Shown in pieces: positions 18,317 to 26,760 of a stretch of DNA of 64,000 nucleotides. This DNA is from Lysinibacillus sp. KCTC 33748. GTDB taxonomy: Bacteria > Bacillota > Bacilli > Bacillales_A > Planococcaceae. Below the pieces are notes generated by a model. The model was not told the DNA's origin, ran no database searches, and was given only the letters and a program-made list of their open reading frames with translations. Positions within the stretch are counted from its first letter, which is position 1. Every line of letters starts with the position of its first letter. Where the stretch lies: contig NZ_MWSJ01000009.1 in NCBI RefSeq assembly GCF_002237755.1, positions 62,001 through 126,000 on the forward strand. Direction: 5' to 3'. A program made the position numbers and the translations under genes.

Positions 18317-18634
18317 AGGAGCAACTGAGAAGTTTGCTTGAATTAGTGGCAAGATTTCAGGGAAGATATCCATGATTGGAAAACCTTCATCGAATGAATC
18401 CAACCAAGCGTCCATATCTGGGATTTCTGGATTGCCTTTCTTTGCTAAACAGTAAACCATTTGATAGAACTCGATTGACTCGAACGCTATGCCTGCTGAT
18501 TGAGACTTTTCTAAGTTCATGAAATCCTTTAAGAAATCTGCACCTGCGAACATTGAACGATACATTAAAGGTGTTTGTCCTGTAATCTTGAACACTACTT
18601 CTTTATCATTAATTGTAATAACTTTTTCTGCCAT
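18287..18634 (-). CDS. Tail assembly chaperone (gpG-like)
   Basis: 115 aa, MAEKVITINDKEVVFKITGQ, with TPLMYRSMFAGADFLKDF and an acidic helical C-terminal half ending VAPKKKPTRSKK. It sits between the major tail protein and the tape measure gene, the fixed place of the gpG chaperone. Its last codons hold the slippery sequence that gives the longer GT form. Non-structural; expected in excess over the extended form. Confidence 0.88.
   Translation of the reverse strand: MAEKVITINDKEVVFKITGQTPLMYRSMFAGADFLKDFMNLEKSQSAGIAFESIEFYQMVYCLAKKGNPEIPDMDAWLDSFDEGFPIMDIFPEILPLIQANFSVAPKKKPTRSKK
18308..18314 (-). other. -1 ribosomal frameshift site, A AAA AAG
   Basis: CCT AAA AAA AAG CCA in the zero frame of the chaperone gene. 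Slipping back one base gives GCC AAC ACG and a 75-residue open frame, while the zero frame stops 21 bp further on. A AAA AAG is the most efficient bacterial -1 heptamer, and the gene position is the classic one. Confidence 0.9.
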
Positions 18635-18662
18635 CGGGATTTATTCCTCTTTCTGTTGTCTA

Positions 18663-19238
18663 TTAAGGTTGCACTGGTACGTCTACTGGCTCTACAACTG
18701 CCTTGAAGAAGTCATTGTACATTTCTTCTGGTGTAGCTTCACCTGTGTTCCAACGAATAGCTTTGTCGTTAAGTCGTGGTTTTGCTGTAAATGATAGCTC
18801 TTGACCTTCGATTTCGATCGATTCTGCAACTGTGTTAGCTGTTTGAGAAGGACGAGCGATAGAACAGTTGTAATATACAAAGCGTGTTGCTTGTTCGTCA
18901 CCGTCTACTTCAAACATTAGAGCTACATCTTTAGGGCGAGCGTCAGAAGTTTCTAAGAAACCACCGTTTACCATTTTCTCACCTAATACTTCTGTACGTA
19001 GCTTGTCTGTAATCATTGCAATATTTAATGCACCTTCGTAGCCGTTGTTAGCAAAACGAGAGAAGTGGACACCGTTATCAGCATAGAATTTTCCTTCGTC
19101 ACCAACTGGGTTAAGTGCTAATGAAACCGCACCTTCAACTCGCACTGGTGTATTATATTTGTAAGAACCATTTGTTTCACGTTCGTAAGTAGCGTAGTGA
19201 ACGTTTGTTAAACCGAATACTACTGTATTTTTACCCAT
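18663..19238 (-). CDS. Major tail protein, phi13 family
   Basis: 191 aa. Begins MGKNTVVFGLTNVHYATYER, with VRVEGAVSLALNPVGDEGKF and FYADNGVHFSRFANNGYEGA, the pattern of the phi13-type major tail (tube) protein of siphoviruses of low-GC Gram-positives. Forms the tail tube around the tape measure. Lies between the tail terminator and the chaperone, the normal place. Ends VVEPVDVPVQP*. Confidence 0.9.
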   Translation of the reverse strand: MGKNTVVFGLTNVHYATYERETNGSYKYNTPVRVEGAVSLALNPVGDEGKFYADNGVHFSRFANNGYEGALNIAMITDKLRTEVLGEKMVNGGFLETSDARPKDVALMFEVDGDEQATRFVYYNCSIARPSQTANTVAESIEIEGQELSFTAKPRLNDKAIRWNTGEATPEEMYNDFFKAVVEPVDVPVQP

Positions 19239-19257
19239 AGATTAAATAAACTCCGTT

Positions 19258-19593
19258 TCATTTTAATATTTGTATTGTATAGAATTTTTGATACAAGTCT
19301 TGAGCCGTAATAAACAGTTCATCTGTATCATAAAAGACGCTATTAGCATCTAATAAATCTTCTATCTTTTGTTCAAGTTTTAAATCCTTTTTATCTGTGT
19401 AAACTTCAATACGATAAGTTAAAACCTTTTTCCAAACTCTATTATCAGCACCGAAATTACCTGAAGTTTCTTCGAGATAAACCATAAATGGGGGTTGAGG
19501 AGCAGGAGAATTTTCATTGTGGATGAAATGACTGTAGGCTACTGGAACACCAACTTGTTGTAATAGCTTAGGTAATTCTTTAAGCGTAATCAT
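19258..19593 (-). CDS. Tail terminator/completion protein
   Basis: 111 aa, MITLKELPKLLQQVGVPVAY then PPFMVYLEETSGNFGADNRV and YRIEVYTDKKDLKLEQKIED. This matches the small alpha/beta tail terminator proteins (lambda gpU role) placed just before the major tail gene in HK97-like modules. Overlaps the preceding gene by 4 bp. Function from position and shape. Confidence 0.7.
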   Translation of the reverse strand: MITLKELPKLLQQVGVPVAYSHFIHNENSPAPQPPFMVYLEETSGNFGADNRVWKKVLTYRIEVYTDKKDLKLEQKIEDLLDANSVFYDTDELFITAQDLYQKFYTIQILK

Positions 19594-19949
19594 AGGCTAT
19601 TTAATTCCCTTTCAAAGTCTCTTATTGCTTGCTTCTCAATCTTTTCAATATGAGGGTGTGCAGGGGTTCTTAAGCCGTCTCTATTTACGTGACCATTCTC
19701 TAATAAATGCGTAAGTTGATAATTTGTAGCGTTGTGAATTGTATAGTTGTTGCCCACCTTTTTAACTCGCCAACCTTTAGCATAACTACCACTGCCTGCA
19801 TAGTCTCCTGTTGGAGAACTAGCTTTAAGTTGTTGTACAGCTTGCTTAGATACTTTCTTAGCACTTGCTTCCACTTCTTCTGCTACATAGTTTGAAAATC
19901 TCTGTAACTCTTTTACAAGTTCTTTAGCAAAGTTATCTATACTCGTCAT
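19590..19949 (-). CDS. HK97 gp10-family neck protein
   Basis: 119 aa. Helical N-terminus with SAKKVSKQAVQQLKASSPTG, then GSYAKGWRVKK, YTIHNATNYQLTHLLENGHV and TPAHPHIEKIEK. The segment L-E-N-G-H with a following P-A-H-P-H-I is the typical signature of HK97 gp10 / putative tail-component proteins. Acts at the head-tail neck. Overlaps both neighbours by 4 bp, showing tight coupling. Confidence 0.88.
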   Translation of the reverse strand: MTSIDNFAKELVKELQRFSNYVAEEVEASAKKVSKQAVQQLKASSPTGDYAGSGSYAKGWRVKKVGNNYTIHNATNYQLTHLLENGHVNRDGLRTPAHPHIEKIEKQAIRDFERELNSL

Positions 19950-20251
19950 ACAATCTTACCTACTTTACGCTGTGTATATAATTCAATGAATTCACCTTTA
20001 TCATAGGAGCGATAGATTGAATATTTATTACCTTTGTAGATTAATGTATCTTCATTTTCATAATCAGCTAAACGAACCACGAATACATATTCAGGTTTTG
20101 TTCCTTGCTGTCCTGCGATAAAAAACTCATATCGTCCTACACTTTTTCTTTCACAGAATAATTCACGTTTATATTCAGTCTTGATTTCTTGCAACATTTC
20201 ATCTTTTTCAATTGTGTAGCCAACTAGTTTGATAACTTCGTTATACATCAT
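19946..20251 (-). CDS. Phage head closure protein
   Basis: 101 aa, MMYNEVIKLVGYTIEKDEML with EIKTEYKRELFCERKSVGRY and YKGNKYSIYRSYDKGEFIEL. The length, all-beta pattern and the place between the gp6-like connector and gp10 match SPP1 gp16-type head closure proteins, which plug the connector after packaging. Overlaps both neighbours by 4 bp. Confidence 0.75.
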   Translation of the reverse strand: MMYNEVIKLVGYTIEKDEMLQEIKTEYKRELFCERKSVGRYEFFIAGQQGTKPEYVFVVRLADYENEDTLIYKGNKYSIYRSYDKGEFIELYTQRKVGKIV

Positions 20252-20517
20252 TTTGTGTATTCCTCACTTAATGTCAGATGTCTTTTGAGTGCTTCATATG
20301 ATAGTTTGTACTTCTCGCTATCTGTGTTAGCTAAACCAAATTCAGATTTAGCATATAAAACAATTGAGCGAGTAATTAGCCTATCGTCTTCTGTTTTACT
20401 TGTTATGTTTACACCAGATAGTTCTAAATCCAATAAACATGCATCAATGATGTCTTGAACTTCACCATCGAACATTGTATTTTGAATTCGTAATGCGAAT
20501 TTAACTTTTTCAAGCAT
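20248..20517 (-). CDS. Head-tail connector (HK97 gp6-like)
   Basis: 89 aa, all helical: MLEKVKFALRIQNTMFDGEV then VQDIIDACLLDLELSGVNIT and ITRSIVLYAKSEFGL. This is the gp6/gp15 connector pattern, a ring that docks on the portal. First base of the start overlaps the stop of the gene before it. Confidence 0.8.
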   Translation of the reverse strand: MLEKVKFALRIQNTMFDGEVQDIIDACLLDLELSGVNITSKTEDDRLITRSIVLYAKSEFGLANTDSEKYKLSYEALKRHLTLSEEYTK

Positions 20518-20765
20518 TAAGCATCACTCGTTTTCTTAGCTCGTGTATTACGTTGAGAAGTTTTTTTTACTTCTTCTTTTGTTTCTTCTTCTGCTTCTTC
20601 TTTAGTTTTTTTATTCAATTGCTCTATATTAGAATGAGGAATAATTAAACCTAGAGAAGCTAAATATTGAATACGCTCATAATCTTCACAAACAAAATAA
20701 TGACTAGGAATCATCATGTTCCCAGTCACCTTGTCTTTGAAGAATTTAGTTACTAAATGTTTCAA
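20517..20765 (-). CDS. Small phage head-region protein, 82 aa
   Basis: MKHLVTKFFKDKVTGNMMIP with a short alpha/beta part (YFVCEDYERIQYLASLGLII) and a long charged tail rich in Glu, Lys and Thr (TKEEAEEETKEEVKKTSQRN). It lies between capsid and the gp6-like connector. Similar short proteins occupy this place in related phages without a settled function. Confidence 0.6.
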   Translation of the reverse strand: MKHLVTKFFKDKVTGNMMIPSHYFVCEDYERIQYLASLGLIIPHSNIEQLNKKTKEEAEEETKEEVKKTSQRNTRAKKTSDA

Positions 20766-20792
20766 TTATTGCATCTCCTTTTTGTTTTATTA

Positions 20793-21716
20793 TTAAGCCT
20801 CTGGAACGATAGCAACAAATGCATCTTCTCGTGTAACTTTACCATCTAGGATAGTGTGTCCTAAGAACTCAGTTGTACGAGCTTTAAGATTTTTGTCTGT
20901 TTCTACAGAGATAGTCTTTTGTGTGTTTACAGCGTAACCAACAGATGGTTTACCGATAACAATAACACCATCTGGACAACCGCCATCAGTTTTTACAGGT
21001 AAACTAAATACACGTCCTACGCCTCCAGCTGTTTCATCTGAAATAAAGATGGGACGTCCCTTTTTGTCTAGAACGTTCGCAAGCTTATTCCAAATTGTTG
21101 CGTTATTAGCATAGAAACTTGCACCTTGTTGGAACTGCGAAGCAAGTCTAGCCATTGCCCCTGTTAATGTTTCATAAGAAATATCTCCGCTTGCCTGATA
21201 TCTAACTGCTTGACCTGCTGTTTCTAATACTTTTACAACACCTTCTAATTCTTCATCTGTAGAAGCATCGCCGATAAATACAGATTGACCAACGAAAGCA
21301 CCAATACGGTCAACTAATTCGCCTTTAAGGTATTCCATGAATGCAGGAATAGACATTGCTTCGATTTTGAATGATACTTCGATAAGTTTAGAAACTTCGA
21401 TTCCTTTAAGAGTTACATGAGCCATTTCATTTTCTTCTCCTACTGTGTTTGCTTTCTCTTTGTAACCTTTAGCATCACCAGATTTGATAGCCTTGTGTTT
21501 TGGTAAATGAATGATCCCACGAATGTTAAGTTTCTTAGCATCACCGAAGAATGGATATTGCTCACCGATAAGACCGATGATTTCGTTCATTGTAGTCTCA
21601 GGGATGACAACACCGTTGTCTTCTGCATAAGTGACATTAGACAACTCTACTACTGACATTTTTGTTCCCATTACTGATTTAGCAAAAGCATTTACTAGTA
21701 ATTCTTGTTTACTCAT
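20793..21716 (-). CDS. Major capsid protein, HK97 fold (main part)
   Basis: 307 aa from the ATG at 21716 (MSKQELLVNAFAKSVMGTKM). Contains VIPETTMNEIIGLIGEQYPF, GAFVGQSVFIGDASTDEELE and the C-terminal LKARTTEFLGHTILDGKVTR, typical of HK97-like capsids. The frame stays open for 31 codons upstream to the slippery site at 21809-21815 (EQGTVELENKSVSASGLSNV and further), where it meets the end of the delta-domain frame at 21794-21979. A -1 shift would give one protein of 395 residues, the usual size. A weak site (GGAG, 11 nt) before 21716 would also allow separate translation. Confidence 0.9.
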   Translation of the reverse strand: MSKQELLVNAFAKSVMGTKMSVVELSNVTYAEDNGVVIPETTMNEIIGLIGEQYPFFGDAKKLNIRGIIHLPKHKAIKSGDAKGYKEKANTVGEENEMAHVTLKGIEVSKLIEVSFKIEAMSIPAFMEYLKGELVDRIGAFVGQSVFIGDASTDEELEGVVKVLETAGQAVRYQASGDISYETLTGAMARLASQFQQGASFYANNATIWNKLANVLDKKGRPIFISDETAGGVGRVFSLPVKTDGGCPDGVIVIGKPSVGYAVNTQKTISVETDKNLKARTTEFLGHTILDGKVTREDAFVAIVPEA

Positions 21717-21793
21717 GTTTTGTAGTTCTCCGTTCTGCTCAATTGTTTGTACATTTGATAATCCTGACGCTGAGACAGATTTATTCTCTAGTT

Positions 21794-21979
21794 CTACTGT
21801 TCCTTGTTCTTTAAAGAATTTAAGTTTGCAAGTTCACGAGTAACACTCTCAAACTTTGTATCTAATGCTTTGATTTCATTTTGTTTAACTGTAGAGTCTT
21901 CGAAGTTACCTTTGTTAATTAAATCCTCTGCCTCTGTTACTAATGCATTGCGTTGTTCTAAATACGTTTCTTTTTTCAT
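21794..21979 (-). CDS. Capsid delta (scaffold) domain, zero-frame product
   Basis: 61 aa, MKKETYLEQRNALVTEAEDL, then NEIKALDTKFESVTRELANL and NSLKNKEQ*. This is the helical delta domain found at the N-terminus of HK97-type capsid proteins, where it acts as scaffold and is removed by the prohead protease. Here it ends at its own stop 80 bp before the capsid ATG, in a different frame. AAAGGAG lies 11 nt before the ATG. Either a free scaffold, or the first part of a frameshifted fusion, or a sign of a disrupted capsid gene. Confidence 0.75.
   Translation of the reverse strand: MKKETYLEQRNALVTEAEDLINKGNFEDSTVKQNEIKALDTKFESVTRELANLNSLKNKEQ
21809..21815 (-). other. Candidate -1 frameshift site T TTA AAG in the capsid gene
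   Basis: Zero frame of the delta domain reads TCT TTA AAG AAC AAG GAA CAG TAG. Slipping -1 on T TTA AAG gives TTT AAA GAA CAA GGA and enters exactly the capsid frame, which is closed by TGA just upstream, so the two frames overlap by only about 36 nt around this heptamer. No strong hairpin is obvious downstream. Confidence 0.6.
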
Positions 21980-21982
21980 CTG

Positions 21983-22678
21983 TTAGTGAATCTCCTTTAG
22001 TTTAAGTAAATTTATTTGAGTCATATGTTTGACTTTTTCCGTATTGAATTTCTTTTCGTTCTTCATGTCATTAAATTTGTTAATAGCTTGTTGAGGTAAC
22101 ATTTCCGCATTATATGAAGCTACCAGTGACATAGGGTTGACTGCATTTTGCTTGTGTGCGCTCTTCTGGAACATAATAGAATCAGCGAATCCTAATTCAA
22201 CAGCTCTCTCTGCGTTTAACCATGTTTCTTTGTCCATCATTGCTAGAATTTCTTCTTTGTTAATACCTGTCTTAAGGACATAGGCGTTTGCTAATGCATC
22301 TGTTGAACTTTTAAGGATGTCAATTGCTTGCTCCATGTCTCGAGAGTCTCCACTTTTAGTAACTGATACATTGTGAATCATCATTTGAGCAATAGGAGAC
22401 ATATATACTTCATCACCTGCCATAGCAACAATAGAGGCGCTAGAACCTGCAAATGAGTGAATCTCAATAGTAACCTTGCCTTGATATGTTCTAAGAGCTG
22501 TGTAAATCTCAGCGCCCGCAAAAATCGAACCACCTTGACTGTTTATGATTACCTTTACATCTTCTCCGTTTAGATGTTTTAATACATCATTAGGACATGT
22601 TGACTCAATTTCATAAAAATCATAGGCTTCTTTTTTGTCATTTAAAATAATTATTCCGTTAATATTAATCGTCTTCAA
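21983..22678 (-). CDS. Head maturation protease, ClpP-like
   Basis: 231 aa. VKVIINSQGGSIFAGAEIYT is the ClpP-fold oxyanion strand; EIHSFAGSSASIVAMAGDEV carries the nucleophile (Ser82 by alignment with ClpP), and QMMIHN gives His102. The C-terminal 60 residues are helical and basic, as in phage forms. It cleaves the capsid delta domain during prohead maturation. Lies between portal and capsid as usual, 3 bp before the delta-domain gene. Confidence 0.9.
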   Translation of the reverse strand: MKTININGIIILNDKKEAYDFYEIESTCPNDVLKHLNGEDVKVIINSQGGSIFAGAEIYTALRTYQGKVTIEIHSFAGSSASIVAMAGDEVYMSPIAQMMIHNVSVTKSGDSRDMEQAIDILKSSTDALANAYVLKTGINKEEILAMMDKETWLNAERAVELGFADSIMFQKSAHKQNAVNPMSLVASYNAEMLPQQAINKFNDMKNEKKFNTEKVKHMTQINLLKLKEIH

Positions 22679-22704
22679 AATTAATTCTCACCCCTTTCTG
22701 AGTT

Positions 22705-23874
22705 TTAACTTATTCTATCTGTAGTTTTTCCTGTGTCTTTCCGAAGTAGGAACTCATCTCCATTGTCGTGTGGAGCATAGCCTAAAATGTCTCGAATCTC
22801 ATTAGGATTTAGAATAGCTCTATCTGCTAATGCACCTAATGCGATTTTACTAGTCATACTTGCAAACATTAGATTCTTAGAAATGAATCGAATCTCGTTT
22901 CCATAGCTTATTTCTTTGCGTGTAAATAGCTTATAAGTGAATTCTTCTGATAGTTGAATTAAGATAGGCTCAATTGAAGATTCATAGAAAGCATTCCATT
23001 CATTTTCATCAAAAGAAGCGCTGACAATCTTCTCATTAGTACCAAAGTAATTATAGATACGCTTTGCATTTTCCTTTTGGAGTTCTTTATCAGGCATATA
23101 TGATTTAGGCTCTACTCGTTCTGCATCCACTTTATTGTCAATACCTGCTGCCCCACCGTATTCACTATCAATATCTAGGAATGAATCTGTAAAACGTTTC
23201 GTTTGTTTCTTTACGTCATCTTCTGTTAAGTTTGCTTGATACTTTAGCAACCATTGAACTACATTTGAATTTTTGATTGCTTTGATGATTCCTTTATCGA
23301 CTGAGTTTACAACTTGCATTAATGAAGCTAATGCCTCAACATTAGATGAACCGAACATATCGCTGTCGTTAAAATCTTGACGCAAATGAATAACATCCTT
23401 ATAATTAAAAGTAGCAATCTGACCGTTCTTTTTGATTGTGAATCGTAGAAACGTATCGTTACTACTTGCTAAGACTTGTACATTAGTAGCAACGATAGGA
23501 TACAATCCAATAGGATAGCCGTTATCATCACGATTGATAAAGATATAAGCGTTATTATTTAGTTCTAATTGTGTGACAGTCTTTTCTAATAGCTGTTGCA
23601 TTCCCATGATAGGGTTAGGACGTTTTAGAAGCATCTTCATGTAGAAATCTGGATTGATTGCTGTGCTATCTCCTGATTTACGAACATGTTCTGCTGTAGT
23701 TTTTGCTACTGCTTTTGCTTTCGCTCTGATTACTGAGCGAATGATATCATTTTCATAGATATTACCGTCCCAATTAAAATAAGAGTCGTTTTCATCAGAA
23801 GTTAGCATTTTAACCTTCTGACTTTTTGTCGTTATGTCACTTTGTTTACTTTTACCGAAGCCAAGTAAATTCAA
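22705..23874 (-). CDS. Portal protein, HK97 family
   Basis: 389 aa with DIIRSVIRAKAKAVAKTTAE near the start, then LLKRPNPIMGMQQLLEKTVT, GYPIGLYPI and GSSNVEALASLMQVVNSVDK, the standard order of motifs of HK97-type portals. Forms the twelve-subunit ring for DNA entry and exit. Length is normal. It follows the large terminase by 20 bp. Confidence 0.93.
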   Translation of the reverse strand: MNLLGFGKSKQSDITTKSQKVKMLTSDENDSYFNWDGNIYENDIIRSVIRAKAKAVAKTTAEHVRKSGDSTAINPDFYMKMLLKRPNPIMGMQQLLEKTVTQLELNNNAYIFINRDDNGYPIGLYPIVATNVQVLASSNDTFLRFTIKKNGQIATFNYKDVIHLRQDFNDSDMFGSSNVEALASLMQVVNSVDKGIIKAIKNSNVVQWLLKYQANLTEDDVKKQTKRFTDSFLDIDSEYGGAAGIDNKVDAERVEPKSYMPDKELQKENAKRIYNYFGTNEKIVSASFDENEWNAFYESSIEPILIQLSEEFTYKLFTRKEISYGNEIRFISKNLMFASMTSKIALGALADRAILNPNEIRDILGYAPHDNGDEFLLRKDTGKTTDRIS

Positions 23875-23894
23875 ATTCTCACCTACTTTCTAAG

Positions 23895-25607
23895 TTATCT
23901 AATACGATTTGAATATTCATTCCTATTATTCTCTAATACTGTGAATGCATCTAACAAAGACGCTGTTCCGTCAATACGTTTCGATTTGTTTTCACCTTTG
24001 ATTGGTTTAATATTATCGTTGTCATCGACTTTAGCGTGTGTATTATGTAAGCACCATTTAGTGATAGGGTTGTTGTTGTAGTTAACCCTCTTCTTCTTTA
24101 GCAAAGCTCCTAGATTATACATAGGAATGCTCAACGTTTGCGCTCCTTGAGCAATTGGAATCATTGTTGAGCGTCCAAACTCTTGTTCCATGTCTACAAT
24201 CCACTGTGAAGACTCGTAACGGTCATATCCAATGTAATACATATGACACTTGTACTCTTCTTGAACCTCTTTAAACCAATCCAGAACGTCTGTAGGGTTG
24301 ATAATATTACCCTCACATAATCGCATATGACCTTGTTGTACAAACATATCATAAGGCATGTTATCTTCTTTAATACGCTCGTCTAACCCATCCTCTGGAA
24401 GCCAATACATATGTTCAACATAAATCGTATCATCGTCAGGCATCATAAATAAGAAACAAGCCGCCGTTAAATCTGTTGTACGAGACATATCGACACCGCC
24501 AATTCCATATTTAGGTTTAAGCTGTTCAATATCAAACGTAGCTTCATTGTTTACTTGGTCATAAGTTAACCATGCAACATTTCCACTGTGTCGGATATTG
24601 AAATCCTTAGTCAATAAGTTTGGCATATTAACAGGATTGTTGATTGCTTTGTTGTAGCGCTTTCTAATGTAATCTAAACTCTTAACAGTCCCTAATGTTG
24701 GATTTGCTTTGTACCACATTTCCTCATCGTGAATCTCTTCTGAGCCATCTAATTCATAAATGATTGGTAATACGGATTCATCTGTATAAGAACCATCTGA
24801 ATAACCATTGATTATATCTTCACACTCAGCGTACTTTAAATCATAAATACCATTACGGACATATCCTGCCGTTGTCATGATAAAGTTTAAAGGTTGTTTA
24901 CGTGTAGACATAGAATCAACAATTACATCGTAAAGGTTTTTATCCTTCCAAGCGTGAATTTCATCCATGAATGAACCATGAGCGTTTAAACCATCAAGTG
25001 AGTTAGAATCAGAGGATAGAGGTTTATAAACACCTTCCCCCATTGGGTAGCGAACTTCACTAATACGACACTCTAAGCGTCTTAAAAGTACAGGAGACTT
25101 CTTAATCATCTTTACAGATTCGCCCCAAACGATTTTGGCGGCATCTTTCTTAGTCGATACTGCGTAAACCTCAGAACCACCTTCATTATCAGCAATCAAT
25201 AGATAGTTTGCTATTCCTGAACCTAAAGTAGATTTACCTGCTTTACGTGGGATGATTAATACAAGCTCTTTAATCATTCTGTAGCCTGTCTCTTTATCAA
25301 CCATTCCGAATGTAGCGCCTAATAATGCTTTTTGCCATAACTCAAGAATTACTGGCTTACCTGACCACTCACCTTTTGAGTGTTTACAGAAGTTTTCTAC
25401 AAACTCGATAGCTTTGTTAGCTTTCTTTGCATCATATTCATAACGACTTTTAGGGTCATTTATTTTACGTACTAATTCTTTATATACTTTTTTAACCTTA
25501 TCACTTACTAGTATTTCGCCTGATTCAATCTTTTCATAGTATTCTATTACTGGATTGTAACTTAGTGGATACCTGATTTTGATAGGTTCATTCTTTTTCT
25601 TAGCCAT
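23895..25607 (-). CDS. terL: Terminase large subunit
   Basis: 570 aa. ATPase part: Walker A-like IPRKAGKST at residues 119-127, Walker B GSFMDEIHAW about residue 210, followed by the coupling motif FIMTTAG. The nuclease half has GGVDMSRTTDLTA with a conserved Asp, and YIGYDRYESSQW. This is the HK97-type cos-packaging family. Start 25607 lies 3 bp after the small subunit stop. Cuts and pumps DNA into the prohead. Confidence 0.95.
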   Translation of the reverse strand: MAKKKNEPIKIRYPLSYNPVIEYYEKIESGEILVSDKVKKVYKELVRKINDPKSRYEYDAKKANKAIEFVENFCKHSKGEWSGKPVILELWQKALLGATFGMVDKETGYRMIKELVLIIPRKAGKSTLGSGIANYLLIADNEGGSEVYAVSTKKDAAKIVWGESVKMIKKSPVLLRRLECRISEVRYPMGEGVYKPLSSDSNSLDGLNAHGSFMDEIHAWKDKNLYDVIVDSMSTRKQPLNFIMTTAGYVRNGIYDLKYAECEDIINGYSDGSYTDESVLPIIYELDGSEEIHDEEMWYKANPTLGTVKSLDYIRKRYNKAINNPVNMPNLLTKDFNIRHSGNVAWLTYDQVNNEATFDIEQLKPKYGIGGVDMSRTTDLTAACFLFMMPDDDTIYVEHMYWLPEDGLDERIKEDNMPYDMFVQQGHMRLCEGNIINPTDVLDWFKEVQEEYKCHMYYIGYDRYESSQWIVDMEQEFGRSTMIPIAQGAQTLSIPMYNLGALLKKKRVNYNNNPITKWCLHNTHAKVDDNDNIKPIKGENKSKRIDGTASLLDAFTVLENNRNEYSNRIR

Positions 25608-25610
25608 AGA

Positions 25611-25985
25611 TTAGTTTCCTCGATTCCATTCATCGAAGCCATCATCTTTAATAACATTGGCTTTAGTGCCTAATACTTCAATAATCTGTTTCATAGTTGT
25701 TTTGTAATCTTTAACAGTTGTAGCGTAAAACTTCGCTGTTGGACGCTCTCTCTCATAAGCTCCTGAGCCATCTGGATTTTGTGTAAACATTTCTACATAA
25801 CCATTTTCAAGTAAGTCACGCTCAAACTCTTCACATTGTATTTTGAGAAATGATGCACGTTCAACTAAGCCTTCAACTGCCTCTAGTTTGTTATCATCTA
25901 CTTCTGCCGCTTTTAAAATACGCTTAAGTCGATTCTTCTCTGCTGTAATACGTTCTGTTTTCGTCTTTTTTTTCTTAACTGCCAA
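25611..25985 (-). CDS. Terminase small subunit, P27-like
   Basis: 124 aa: basic N-terminus MAVKKKKTKTERITAEKNRL, a helical middle VEGLVERASFLKIQCEEFER, and NGYVEMFTQNPDGSGAYERE with FYATTVKDYKTTMKQIIEVL. The tail end sequence and place directly before terL match P27-family small terminases, which recognise the packaging site. AAAGGAG lies before the ATG. Confidence 0.8.
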   Translation of the reverse strand: MAVKKKKTKTERITAEKNRLKRILKAAEVDDNKLEAVEGLVERASFLKIQCEEFERDLLENGYVEMFTQNPDGSGAYERERPTAKFYATTVKDYKTTMKQIIEVLGTKANVIKDDGFDEWNRGN

Positions 25986-26363
25986 TGCTACTGTCTCCTT
26001 TCGTTTGATATGGCTTGCATTCGACTATTCTTGTCTAAAATGATGGGGAGGGGGTCTAAAAAATGGACATGTGTTGCACAAAGAAGACTCTCATCGGTCT
26101 CTAGACAACTTCTAAAAAACTTTTTGAAGGGGGGATTTATTCTTCCCAAATTTATTCTCCAATTTTATTCTTATAATTCTATTTTTAATTTGAAATTATT
26201 TATATTAATCATTAATAAACAATTCATTTTACTTTCTAATTTTAAATCTTAATTTTATTCAAAAGAAAAGATAGGCAACCATACATACAGTCACCTACCT
26301 TCATCAAACTTTTAAACAATATAAAACTTAAAACTAATTCAACTTAGTTACTACTATTATTAT
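25986..26363. other. 378-bp gap between HNH and terS, candidate cos/packaging region
   Basis: No gene seen. The part next to terS has GATGGGGAGGGGGTC (26041-26055), near-direct repeats GTCTAAAATGATGG (about 26034) and GTCTAAAAAATGGA (about 26054), and a G6 run at 26130-26135; beyond that it is very AT-rich. In cos phages with an HNH gene next to terS the cos site usually lies here. I cannot place the cut. Confidence 0.4.
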
Positions 26364-26705
26364 TTAGTCTATCTCACTCAAAGGAACATACTCACCTTTA
26401 AAGTTAAAGCCATATCCTTCTTGTGTGCTACTCTTATCTGTCTTGCTAAACGTTTTACGATTATGATGGGACAAGCAAAGGAACTGGAAGTTATCAGGAT
26501 TCAATGTGATATTAGTGTCGTTGATATTGTCAATATTAATCTCGATAATATGGTCTAAGATATATCCTCGTTCATATAATCCCTGCTTTAAACAATGTTC
26601 ACACAATCCTGCAATCTCTGGACTTTCAATATAATTCTTTCGTACTCTCTTCCACTTTGCACTATTGTAGAATCGTTTAGCTTCTACTGTATGTTCTCTT
26701 ACCAC
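26364..26705 (-). CDS. HNH endonuclease, packaging-associated
   Basis: Start is GTG at 26705 (VVREHTVEAKRFYNSAKWKR) with AAAGGTGG upstream; the longer frame to 26810 would overlap the previous gene. 113 aa with FYNSAKWKRVRKNY, zinc ligands LCEHC and FLCLSHHNRKT, and HNH core ILDHIIEI. HNH proteins of this type next to terS are needed for cos cleavage by HK97-like terminases. Confidence 0.88.
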   Translation of the reverse strand: MVREHTVEAKRFYNSAKWKRVRKNYIESPEIAGLCEHCLKQGLYERGYILDHIIEINIDNINDTNITLNPDNFQFLCLSHHNRKTFSKTDKSSTQEGYGFNFKGEYVPLSEID

Positions 26706-26760
26706 ATTCCATCCACCTTTATTTGTTTTTAAAATAAAAAAGCATTCAATTAAGAACGCT

